Shown: piece by piece, positions 43,793-51,141 of the stretch
How the letters are laid out: each line of letters starts with the position of its first letter
How positions within the stretch are numbered: position 1 is the stretch's first letter
Assembly (NCBI GenBank): GCA_041661665.1
Contig: JBAZTW010000006.1
Coordinates: 7,768-71,767, forward strand
DNA length: 64,000 nt
Direction of reading: 5' to 3'
From: GWC2-45-44 sp041661665
GTDB taxonomy: Bacteria; Planctomycetota; Phycisphaerae; Sedimentisphaerales; UBA12454
Made by a program: the position numbers and the translations under genes
The notes under the pieces: generated by a model
Database searches by the model: none
What the model was told of the DNA's origin: nothing
What the model saw: only the letters and a program-made list of their open reading frames with translations

Positions 43793-44542
43793 CTAAGGGC
43801 CTTTTTGCCCCGCTACCGCAAGCACAAACGCAAAAACCTTATTCGCCCCCGCATCCTTCAAAACTCTGGCGCATTCATTCAATGTAGCGCCTGATGTTTT
43901 TATATCATCAACCAGACAGATATTTTTCCCGCTAAAATTATGATATTTTCGAACAGCAAACGCATCTTTTATATTTTTCTTTCGTTCGGTATGAGTAAGA
44001 CCTGCCTGTTGCGGGGTATAACGAACACGAACAAGGTCGGTATTAAACTCCGCATCGGGCATACTGAAACTTTTGGCAATCAGAGCGGATTGGTTGAAGC
44101 CGCGTTTAAAACGTCGCCGCCAATGCAGCGGCACAGGAACAACGAAATCAATCGGCTCAGAAAAATTCGCACGCTCAATTGCCCCTTGCGTCAAATCCGT
44201 AATAGGCCTTAACAGATTTGTTCTATTCACCAGCTTAAAATTGATTATCAAACTCCTCAAAGGCTCCTGATAAACGCCTGTGCAGGCGATGGAATCAAAG
44301 TGAAATGTCTGCTCCTGACAAGTCGGGCAGCCTGTCGGCAGTTTCGCATAAGCGCTTATTTCTTTTCCGCAGCGGCTGCAGTGCGAATCGACAATGCAGG
44401 CGTTCAGCCCCTGCCAGCAATCGGAGCAGAAATATTCATCGTCCTGACTTATGGGACAATCGCAAATTAGACAGTATTTATGATAGACAAGCCCCGTAAG
44501 CCCCTTTAACAACTTCCCTGCCGTTTGAATGATTCCTTTCAT
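43793..44542 (-). CDS. comF: ComF-family phosphoribosyltransferase
   Basis: 249 residues from ATG at 44542 (a longer frame to 44713 covers a repeat). N-terminal double zinc ribbon (CLICDCPI ... CSDC, HCSRCGK ... CPTC) and a C-terminal PRT domain with VPVPLHWRRRFKRGFNQS and PRPP loop CLVDDIKTSGATLNEC. In competent bacteria ComFC helps DNA uptake; elsewhere its job is unsettled. Confidence 0.93.
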   Translation of the reverse strand: MKGIIQTAGKLLKGLTGLVYHKYCLICDCPISQDDEYFCSDCWQGLNACIVDSHCSRCGKEISAYAKLPTGCPTCQEQTFHFDSIACTGVYQEPLRSLIINFKLVNRTNLLRPITDLTQGAIERANFSEPIDFVVPVPLHWRRRFKRGFNQSALIAKSFSMPDAEFNTDLVRVRYTPQQAGLTHTERKKNIKDAFAVRKYHNFSGKNICLVDDIKTSGATLNECARVLKDAGANKVFAFVLAVAGQKGP

Positions 44543-44615
44543 ACGGAAAATTATAAAAACGGCGGCAAAAAAAATAAAGAAAATATGCTGAAAATCGCAA
44601 AATTCGGAGTGTTTT

Positions 44616-44643
44616 GTAGAGGCAGACCTGTGTGTCTGCCCAC
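44616..44643 (+). repeat. GTAGAGGCAGACC palindromic repeat
   Basis: GGCAGACC, TGTGTGTC and TGCC form a short stem; same type as 62570-62595. Confidence 0.5.
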
Positions 44644-44706
44644 ATTCAAGCGACAGAGGCAAAAACTGACGTTGGCAGGCATAAAAACAGGGTTTTAAAA
44701 AAATAT

Positions 44707-44735
44707 TTGACAAAAAATGTGATTTCTGGTACTAT
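44707..44735 (+). promoter_or_regulatory. Strong promoter of the trp operon
   Basis: Perfect TTGACA (44707-44712), 17-base spacer, TACTAT (44730-44735). Transcription is expected near 44741-44743, two to four bases before the leader peptide ATG. Confidence 0.8.
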
Positions 44736-44744
44736 GCTCTTATT

Positions 44745-44804
44745 ATGGTTCATAACGCTGTTAATTTTGTTTTTGGTTGGTGGCGACTCGTTGAAAATAG
44801 CTGA
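44745..44804 (+). CDS. trpL: trp operon leader peptide
   Basis: 19 codons: MVHNAVNFVFGWWRLVENS, with tandem Trp codons at 44778-44783 and stop TGA at 44802. No Shine-Dalgarno; the ATG is at or very near the expected transcript start, so translation would be leaderless. Ribosome stalling at the Trp pair would cover segment 1 and free segment 2 for antitermination. Confidence 0.85.
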   Translation: MVHNAVNFVFGWWRLVENS

Positions 44805-44887
44805 CGGGCTGTGAACATAGTCTAAATACGAAAATTGCATAAAAAAAATACTTCACGGCTTGTCGGCGACGACGAGCCGTTTTTTTT
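44748..44887 (+). promoter_or_regulatory. trp attenuator: alternative RNA stems and terminator
   Basis: Segment 1 GTTCATA (44748-44754) pairs with segment 2 TGTGAAC (44810-44816). Segment 2 GCTGTGAA (44808-44815) can instead pair with segment 3 TTCACGGC (44852-44859). Segment 3:4 is the terminator: ACGGCTTGTCG, GCGA tetraloop, CGACGAGCCGT, then eight T (44855-44887). The 2:3 stem uses the first arm of the terminator, so pairing is mutually exclusive, as in the E. coli trp leader. Fully drawn by eye; no energies calculated. Confidence 0.8.
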
Positions 44888-44918
44888 GTATATTGTGCGA
44901 AAAAATTGTGAGAGTTTT

Positions 44919-45000
44919 GTAGGGTGGGCTCGCCTGCCCTGAGCTTGCCGAAGGGTCAGCCCACGCTGTCGTTTAGCCGTCGCCGGCACGGCGGCGTATT
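44919..45000 (+). repeat. Two palindromic repeats between attenuator and trpE
   Basis: GTAGGGTGGGCT ... AGCCCAC element (44919-44966, containing CCTGAGCTTGCCGAAGGGTC) and a TTTAG hairpin with arms CGTCGCC/GGCGGCG (44971-45000). They lengthen the trpE leader by about 80 bases. Confidence 0.65.
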
Positions 45001-45021
45001 TTGTAGATTGTGAGAAAACTT

Positions 45022-46623
45022 ATGACAGAATTAAATAAAAAAATAAACGAGGCGAAAACAGGCCAAATCGTTCCGTTGGTTCGAAAAATTGATATAGCCG
45101 AGCCGGTCGAGTTTTTCGCCAAATTAAGCGACTATGGCAGAAAACAGCACTGCTGTCTTTTGGAATCCAAAGACCATTTAGCTGGCGGAAACGGAGACGA
45201 ACTTACCTTCGGAACGGCAAACCCGGCTTTATACATCAGCGGCAAAGACAGCGAATTTCAAATCCTCGCCCTTAGCAGCGTCGGCAAACGGATGCTCAAA
45301 TACTTTGCGACGACAGGCAGGGAGAGATTTAACTTCTGCGAAAAAATAGACTTCAACGCCGACCGCATCACAGGCCGATTGAATTTAAACCACAATGTCG
45401 TCGATGAACAGAGCAGGTTAAAGGCAACGAATCAGATGGATGTGATTCGCGCGGTAAACTTCGCCTTTGAACTTTCGGGCAAACCTTTCAGAATTACCTG
45501 TGGACTGTTTGGCGCGCTTAGCTATGATTTTATTGACCAGTTTGAAAAGCTGCCGCCAAATAAGTCCGCCCTGCTGGATGTGCCTGATTATGAACTTTAC
45601 TTCGCCGATAATATTTTCCTGATGGACCACAAAACCGGCGATGCGTTTGTGGTCGTCAACGCGATTATCACAAACGGCGACAGAGAACAGATTGTAAATG
45701 AAGCCGAAAGCTGTTTTGATTATTATACTAAGGCTTTGGAGAATAATCCTGAGCCTCGAAAGTACATAGGCAATTTGCCGGCAGCCGAAACAGACACTAC
45801 TCAGGCGGAATATGAAAAAATGGTCGAAACCGCGAAGCAGCATATAATCGACGGCGATATTTTTCAGGTCGTGCTTAGCAGGACTATAATTGAGCCTTGC
45901 CCCGATGAGCCTTTGGATGTTTATAAAAGACTGCGAAAGCTCAACCCATCGCCTTATATGTTCTACATCAATACGCCAAACACGATTTTGACGGGCGCAA
46001 GCCCGGAACTGAATCTGCGGGTCAGCGGCACGCAAAATCGTCAGGTCGAAATCAGGCCTATCGCAGGCACAAAGCCGCGAGGCAAAGTAGATGGCAAGCT
46101 CGACCCGGACACCGACTTCAGATATGAAGCTGAACTTAAACTCGACAGAAAAGAACTGGCAGAGCATATGATGCTTGTCGATTTGGCGAGAAATGATATT
46201 GCCCGCGTCGCCAAAAAAAGCTCACGAATCGTCAACGAACTGCTTGTCGTCGAAAAATATGAATCTGTAATGCACCTTGTGAGCAACGTAAAAGGCATAC
46301 TCGCTGAAGAACTCGACGCTCTTAGCGCATATCTGGCGACAATGAATATGGGAACATTGAGCGGTGCGCCGAAGATTGAGGCGATGAAAATTATCCGCCA
46401 ACTGGAAAAAAATAAACGCGGCTACTATGGCGGCGCGGTAATGTATTTAACCGTTGACGGCCAATTCGATAGCTGTATAACTATACGGTCGCTGCAAATA
46501 AAGGATAATGCCGCTTATATCAGAGCCGGAGCGGGAATTGTTCACGACAGCGTACCGGCGACGGAATTTGCCGAAACACAGCACAAAGCTGGCTCCTGCC
46601 TTAGAGCGGTGAGAGGAAACTAA
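45022..46623 (+). CDS. trpE: Anthranilate synthase component I
   Basis: 533 residues from ATG at 45022; GTG at 45010 is possible. Chorismate-binding enzyme motifs: SPSPYMFYINTPNTILTGASPE-type block (LNPSPYMFYI ... TGASPEL), RPIAGTKPRGK, and GTLSGAPKIEAMKIIRQLEKNKRGYYGGAV. The N-terminal LLES region (HCCLLESKDH) is the usual Trp feedback site. Forms a complex with TrpG. Confidence 0.97.
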   Translation: MTELNKKINEAKTGQIVPLVRKIDIAEPVEFFAKLSDYGRKQHCCLLESKDHLAGGNGDELTFGTANPALYISGKDSEFQILALSSVGKRMLKYFATTGRERFNFCEKIDFNADRITGRLNLNHNVVDEQSRLKATNQMDVIRAVNFAFELSGKPFRITCGLFGALSYDFIDQFEKLPPNKSALLDVPDYELYFADNIFLMDHKTGDAFVVVNAIITNGDREQIVNEAESCFDYYTKALENNPEPRKYIGNLPAAETDTTQAEYEKMVETAKQHIIDGDIFQVVLSRTIIEPCPDEPLDVYKRLRKLNPSPYMFYINTPNTILTGASPELNLRVSGTQNRQVEIRPIAGTKPRGKVDGKLDPDTDFRYEAELKLDRKELAEHMMLVDLARNDIARVAKKSSRIVNELLVVEKYESVMHLVSNVKGILAEELDALSAYLATMNMGTLSGAPKIEAMKIIRQLEKNKRGYYGGAVMYLTVDGQFDSCITIRSLQIKDNAAYIRAGAGIVHDSVPATEFAETQHKAGSCLRAVRGN

Positions 46624-46625
46624 AT

Positions 46626-47231
46626 ATGAAAAATATAAATCCAAAAGTTTTGTTTATAGATAACTTCGATTCGTTCACATACAACCTCGTCGATGATTTC
46701 TGCAAGAGAGGCTGCGATGCAAAAGTCTATCGCGCCGACACGCCCCTTGATACGCTCAAACAGATTGCTGATGAATTGAATCCAGACCTGCTTGTGATTT
46801 CACCCGGGCCGGGCTGTCCATCAACGGCGGGCGTAACGCTTGAAGCTATCGGATATTTTCAGGACAGGCTGCCGATATTCGGCGTTTGTCTCGGCCATCA
46901 GTCAATCGTCGAATACTTCGGCGGAGTTGTCGGACACGCACCAAAGGTAATGCACGGCAAATCTTCAAAAGTCTCGCACAACGGCAAAGGAATCTTTGAA
47001 GACCTTGAAAACCCCTTCCAGGCGGGCAGGTATCACAGCCTTTGCGCAACTAAAATGCCGGATTGTCTGGAAACAACCGCAACCTGCGAAAATATCGTTA
47101 TGGGTCTGCGGCACAAAACCAAACCAATTTTCGGCGTACAGTTCCACCCGGAAAGCATCTTAACCCCGACCGGCGGAAAAATAATACAAAACCTTTTGAA
47201 TATGTCAGTTAAAATTGGGAGAGCATTGTGA
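46626..47231 (+). CDS. trpG: Anthranilate synthase component II (glutamine amidotransferase)
   Basis: 201 residues. Starts with LFIDNFDSFTYNLVDDF, oxyanion loop SPGPGCP, nucleophile Cys in FGVCLGHQSI, and His/Glu in GVQFHPESILT. Feeds ammonia to TrpE. Two bases after trpE; end overlaps trpD by four bases. Not fused to trpD. Confidence 0.97.
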   Translation: MKNINPKVLFIDNFDSFTYNLVDDFCKRGCDAKVYRADTPLDTLKQIADELNPDLLVISPGPGCPSTAGVTLEAIGYFQDRLPIFGVCLGHQSIVEYFGGVVGHAPKVMHGKSSKVSHNGKGIFEDLENPFQAGRYHSLCATKMPDCLETTATCENIVMGLRHKTKPIFGVQFHPESILTPTGGKIIQNLLNMSVKIGRAL

Positions 47232-48250
47232 CAAAAATAACTGAATATCTCGAAATTCTTCTCGAAGGCGGAAACCTTAAATACGAACAGGCAAAAGACC
47301 TGCTTGACACAATTTTCAAAGGCGATGTCGCAGAGGTGCAGATTGCCGCGTTTCTGGCGGCAATGAGAATGAAGAAAGCTATGCCCGCCGAATTCGCCGG
47401 TCTGGCACAATCGCTTAGAGACCACGCCGTCAGGATTAAAGTGGATATTAAGAATTTGATAGACACCTGCGGAACAGGCGGAGCGTCTATTAAAACTTTC
47501 AATGTCTCAACCATCGCGGCATTTGTCGCCGCAGGAGCAGGCGCAAAAGTAGCAAAACACGGCAACCGCGCTATCACAAGCAAATGCGGCTCAGCGGATG
47601 TCCTCGAATCGCTCGGCGTAAAAATCGACTGCTCGCCCGACATCGTGGTCGAATGTATCGAAAAAGCAGGCATCGGCTTTATGTTCGCTCCGATGTATCA
47701 CCCGGCGATGAAATTCGTTCAGCCGATAAGAAAAAGTCTCGACTTCCGCACAGCTTTTAATGTCCTCGGGCCACTTGCAAACCCGGCAGGCGTTACATCG
47801 CAGTTTATGGGCGTTGCCGAAGAATCGCTGCTTGACAGAATCGCTGACACACTCAAACTCCTCGGCACAAAGCGGGCAATGGTCGTCCACGGCAGCGGAC
47901 TTGACGAGATAAGCACAACAGCGACAACAAAGGTAATCGAGCTGAAGAACAATAAGAAAACTTCCTACGAAATACACCCGGCAGATTTCGGCCTCGAATC
48001 GCCTAAAATAGCCGAGCTTATCAGCAGCAGCGCCGAATACAACGCAAACTTGGCAAAAGACATTCTTTACGGACGTAAAAAAGGCCCGGCAAGGGATATT
48101 GTGCTGCTGAACGCCGCCGCTGCGATAATGGTCGCCGATTTGGCCGATAATCTGCATCAGGGATTAAAAAAAGCAGACGAGGCTCTCAATTCCGGCGCTG
48201 CTGTTCAATGTCTGGAAAAGATGATTGAGATTTCAAACAAAAAAAATTAG
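47228..48250 (+). CDS. trpD: Anthranilate phosphoribosyltransferase
   Basis: 340 residues. DTCGTGGASIKTFNVSTIAAFVAAGAG (PRPP loop), KHGNRAITSKCGSADVLE and HPAMKFVQPIRKSLDFRTAFNVLGPLANPA are diagnostic. GTG start overlaps trpG. Confidence 0.97.
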   Translation: MTKITEYLEILLEGGNLKYEQAKDLLDTIFKGDVAEVQIAAFLAAMRMKKAMPAEFAGLAQSLRDHAVRIKVDIKNLIDTCGTGGASIKTFNVSTIAAFVAAGAGAKVAKHGNRAITSKCGSADVLESLGVKIDCSPDIVVECIEKAGIGFMFAPMYHPAMKFVQPIRKSLDFRTAFNVLGPLANPAGVTSQFMGVAEESLLDRIADTLKLLGTKRAMVVHGSGLDEISTTATTKVIELKNNKKTSYEIHPADFGLESPKIAELISSSAEYNANLAKDILYGRKKGPARDIVLLNAAAAIMVADLADNLHQGLKKADEALNSGAAVQCLEKMIEISNKKN

Positions 48251-48265
48251 AATGTAAATTTATAA

Positions 48266-48901
48266 ATGAAAAATCCAAAAATTAAAATTTGCGGAATAAC
48301 AAACGTCGAGGATGCCGTTAAGGCTGTTAAACTCGGCGCTGATTTGCTGGGATTTAATTTTTATTCCAAAAGCCCAAGATTTATCCATCCGCAGGAAGCC
48401 GAAAAAATCATTCGCAAACTGCCTGCTTATGTTGACATAGTCGGCTTGTTCGTAAATGCCGATGCCGATGAGATTCGCAAAACGTCAAGAAACTTAATGC
48501 TTAACTGGGTGCAGCTCCACGGCGATGAAAGTCCGGGCTTTTGCCTGTCGCTGGACAATATCACCGCACAAATCATAAAAGCGATAAGAGTGAAAGACGG
48601 CCGCGACCTCGAATACGCGAAAAACTTTTCAACCGATGCCCTGCTTCTCGACGCTTATCACCCCGAACTCTACGGCGGAACAGGCCAGAGGTTCGACTGG
48701 AACACGCTGCCGGAACTTACCGGCCACACATTCGGAAGAACATTTCTCGCAGGCGGCATAAACCAGGATAATGTCATCGAAGCAATGAGCCACGGTTTCT
48801 ATGGCATAGATATATGCAGTGGAATTGAGGATTCGCCCGGAAAGAAAAATCATAAAAAAATGGAACTGCTTTTCAAAAAAATTAGAAGCGTTATTGCGTA
48901 A
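48266..48901 (+). CDS. trpF: Phosphoribosylanthranilate isomerase
   Basis: 211 residues. KICGITNVEDAVKAVKLGADLLGFNFY at the start, VQLHGDE in the middle and GGINQDNV ... DICSGIEDSPGKKNHKKM at the end. It directly follows trpD; trpC, normally between them, is missing from this operon. Confidence 0.96.
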   Translation: MKNPKIKICGITNVEDAVKAVKLGADLLGFNFYSKSPRFIHPQEAEKIIRKLPAYVDIVGLFVNADADEIRKTSRNLMLNWVQLHGDESPGFCLSLDNITAQIIKAIRVKDGRDLEYAKNFSTDALLLDAYHPELYGGTGQRFDWNTLPELTGHTFGRTFLAGGINQDNVIEAMSHGFYGIDICSGIEDSPGKKNHKKMELLFKKIRSVIA

Positions 48902-48913
48902 GAGAAAATAATT

Positions 48914-49006
48914 ATGAATCCCGCATCTTCCAATACTCATTTAGTTTCTTTTAAGGTGTGGAGTATAAATAAATTTGATAATTTAAATATGAGAAGTAAA
49001 GTTTGA
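48914..49006 (+). CDS. Short upstream ORF before trpB
   Basis: 30 codons from ATG (MNPASSNTHLVSFKVWSINK, then ten more), with one Trp codon at 48959-48961. Bases CCCGCATCTT inside it (48920-48929) can pair with AAGGTGCGGG (49015-49024) that holds the trpB ribosome site, so its translation could open the trpB start. Weak own ribosome site. Confidence 0.35.
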   Translation: MNPASSNTHLVSFKVWSINKFDNLNMRSKV

Positions 49007-49024
49007 ATTGAAAGAAGGTGCGGG

Positions 49025-50197
49025 ATGAAAAACAATGGAAGATTCGGACAGTTCGGCGGCTTTTACGTTCCTGAAGTCTTAATACCGGCTCTGGAGGAAA
49101 TGGAAGCCGCGTTCTATAAATTTTACAAAGACCCGCAATTCGTCGCCGACCTCAACACGCTCTACAATGATTATGCAGGCAGGCCGACGCCGCTCTACTA
49201 CGCGACGCGATTCAGCGAACTTGTCGGTTTCAAAGTTTATATCAAACGCGAAGACCTCCTCCATGGCGGCGCACACAAAGTCAATAACTGCCTCGGACAG
49301 GGATTGCTCGCCAAATATATGGGCAAAACAAAACTCATCGCAGAGACCGGAGCAGGCCAGCACGGTCTTGCGACATCAATGGTCGGCGCGCTGTTCGGAA
49401 TGCAGACAAAAATTTTTATGGGTTCAATCGACATTGAACGTCAAAGCGTCAACGTCCACAAAATGCGGCTTTGCGGCGCGGAAGTTATCAGCATTACAGG
49501 CGGAACACGCACATTGAAAGACGCAATCAACGAAGCCCTGCGATACTGGACATCAAACGTGGCCGATACATTTTATATGTTCGGCACAGCCTGCGGCCCG
49601 CATCCCTATCCAACAATCGTAAAACATTTTCAATCCTGCATAGGCGCCGAAGCCCGCAGACAATGCCTTGAAAAACTCGGCAAACTGCCCGATATCGTTA
49701 CCGCCTGCGTCGGCGGCGGAAGCAACGCTATCGGAATTTTCAGCGCATTCGTTGACGACAAAAACGTAAAACTCGTTGGCGTTGAACCGGCAGGCAAAGG
49801 AATTAAAACAGGCAAACACGCAGCTCCGCTAAACGCCGGCAAAGTCGGAATCCTGCACGGCACAAAAATGTATCTGATGCAGGACAGTGACGGCCAAATC
49901 CTCGACACTGAATCAATCTCAGCAGGCCTCGATTATCCGGGCGTTGGGCCCGAACACTGCCTTTTAAGAGATAACAAACGCGCTGAATATGTCGCGGTTG
50001 AAGACGATGCTGTACTCGAAATTTTTGACATCTTTACAAAATGCGAAGGCATTCTGCCCGCGCTGGAAAGTTCGCATTCGCTTGCGTGGGTATATAGCCA
50101 AAGAAAGAAATTGCCCGCCGATACCGTTGTTATTGTCAACCTGTCCGGCAGAGGCGATAAAGACGTTGATATCGTCGAAAGAAACAAAATTAAATAA
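49025..50197 (+). CDS. trpB: Tryptophan synthase beta chain
   Basis: 390 residues, the usual TrpB1 type. GRFGQFGGFYVPE at the start, GRPTPLYYA, PLP lysine in HGGAHKVNNCLGQ, AETGAGQHG and GGGSNAIG. Joins indole and serine. The GAAGG ribosome site sits in a possible stem with the upstream ORF. Confidence 0.98.
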   Translation: MKNNGRFGQFGGFYVPEVLIPALEEMEAAFYKFYKDPQFVADLNTLYNDYAGRPTPLYYATRFSELVGFKVYIKREDLLHGGAHKVNNCLGQGLLAKYMGKTKLIAETGAGQHGLATSMVGALFGMQTKIFMGSIDIERQSVNVHKMRLCGAEVISITGGTRTLKDAINEALRYWTSNVADTFYMFGTACGPHPYPTIVKHFQSCIGAEARRQCLEKLGKLPDIVTACVGGGSNAIGIFSAFVDDKNVKLVGVEPAGKGIKTGKHAAPLNAGKVGILHGTKMYLMQDSDGQILDTESISAGLDYPGVGPEHCLLRDNKRAEYVAVEDDAVLEIFDIFTKCEGILPALESSHSLAWVYSQRKKLPADTVVIVNLSGRGDKDVDIVERNKIK

Positions 50198-50204
50198 ATC
50201 TCTT

Positions 50205-50230
50205 TAACCTCTGTGTCTCTGTGGTGAGAA
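50205..50230 (+). repeat. CCTCTGTGTCTCTGTGG repeat between trpB and trpA
   Basis: CCTCTGTGTCTCTGTGGTG ends seven bases before the trpA ATG. Confidence 0.55.
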
Positions 50231-50234
50231 AAAA

Positions 50235-51023
50235 ATGAAAACATATAAACAAACTTTTGCGGAATTAAAACATCCTGCTTTAATACCTTTCTTTGTATTA
50301 GGCGACCCTGACTTCGACACAAGTTTTGAAATTATCAAAGCCGCCATCGATGCAGACGCCGATATTCTTGAACTTGGCATCGCCTTTTCCGACCCTATTG
50401 CCGATGGCCCGACAATCCAGAAGGCCGACATTCGCGCTTTGGCCTCTGGTATGAACATCGCAAAAGCAAAGGAGCTAATCAAAAAAATCAAGGCCTACAA
50501 AGACATTCCCATGGGCCTGTTGATGTACTACAACCTCATTTATCAATATGGCACGGAAAAATTCTTCGCCGATTTCGCCGCCGCTGGTGTCAACAGCGTC
50601 CTAATCGCCGATTTGAGCATCGATGACGCTGACGAAGTTTCCGCTCCTATGAAAAAGGCCGGGCTTGATACGGTTTTTATGATTACGCCAAACACAGAAA
50701 CAGAACGTGCAAAAAGAATCGCTGAAAAATGCACGGGCTTCATCTACACCGTTTCGCTTTTGGGCGTAACCGGCGGGCGTGACCAGTTATCCGATATGGT
50801 CAAACCGCTGATAACCAGATTAAAGGCGATAACCAAAGTTCCTGTCTGCGTCGGTTTCGGCGTAAGCACACCACAGCACGCAAAGTCTCTCGCTCAAGCG
50901 GGTGCAGACGGAGTTATCATCGGCTCAAGAATTGTTAAAATTATCGAAGACAATTTGAACGATAAAAAATCAATCCCCGCTAAAATCGCGGAATTTATTA
51001 AACAAATAAAACAGGCAATCTAA
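50235..51023 (+). CDS. trpA: Tryptophan synthase alpha chain
   Basis: 262 residues. LIPFFVLGDPDFDTS, catalytic Glu in LELGIAFSDPIADGPTIQ, catalytic Asp in VLIADLSIDDADE, and phosphate site VGFGVSTPQHAKSL. Slightly unusual: FFVLGDP replaces the common FITAGDP. Last gene of the operon. Confidence 0.97.
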   Translation: MKTYKQTFAELKHPALIPFFVLGDPDFDTSFEIIKAAIDADADILELGIAFSDPIADGPTIQKADIRALASGMNIAKAKELIKKIKAYKDIPMGLLMYYNLIYQYGTEKFFADFAAAGVNSVLIADLSIDDADEVSAPMKKAGLDTVFMITPNTETERAKRIAEKCTGFIYTVSLLGVTGGRDQLSDMVKPLITRLKAITKVPVCVGFGVSTPQHAKSLAQAGADGVIIGSRIVKIIEDNLNDKKSIPAKIAEFIKQIKQAI

Positions 51024-51030
51024 TTTTGGG

Positions 51031-51129
51031 TTCAGAGCCGCGACAGTAATGGAGCGGTCATTCTTTTTGGGGTTAGCCCCGGCATCACTATGCCGGGGTC
51101 ATTAAAATATCATCGGCGTAGCCGATTCC
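51031..51129 (+). repeat. Repeat block after trpA (28-base repeat, TTAG hairpin, CAT-CG hairpin)
   Basis: 51031-51058 is the second copy of the 28-base repeat; 51072-51103 is TTAG with arms CCCCGGCAT/ATGCCGGGG around CACT; 51111-51129 is CATCGGC, GTA, GCCGATTCC. Confidence 0.75.
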
Positions 51130-51141
51130 TTCTACTGACTA

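Noticed and set aside
44632..44814. 60-codon plus frame across the trp promoter
   Set aside because: It starts inside a repeat, runs through the promoter and overlaps the leader peptide in another frame; no ribosome site.
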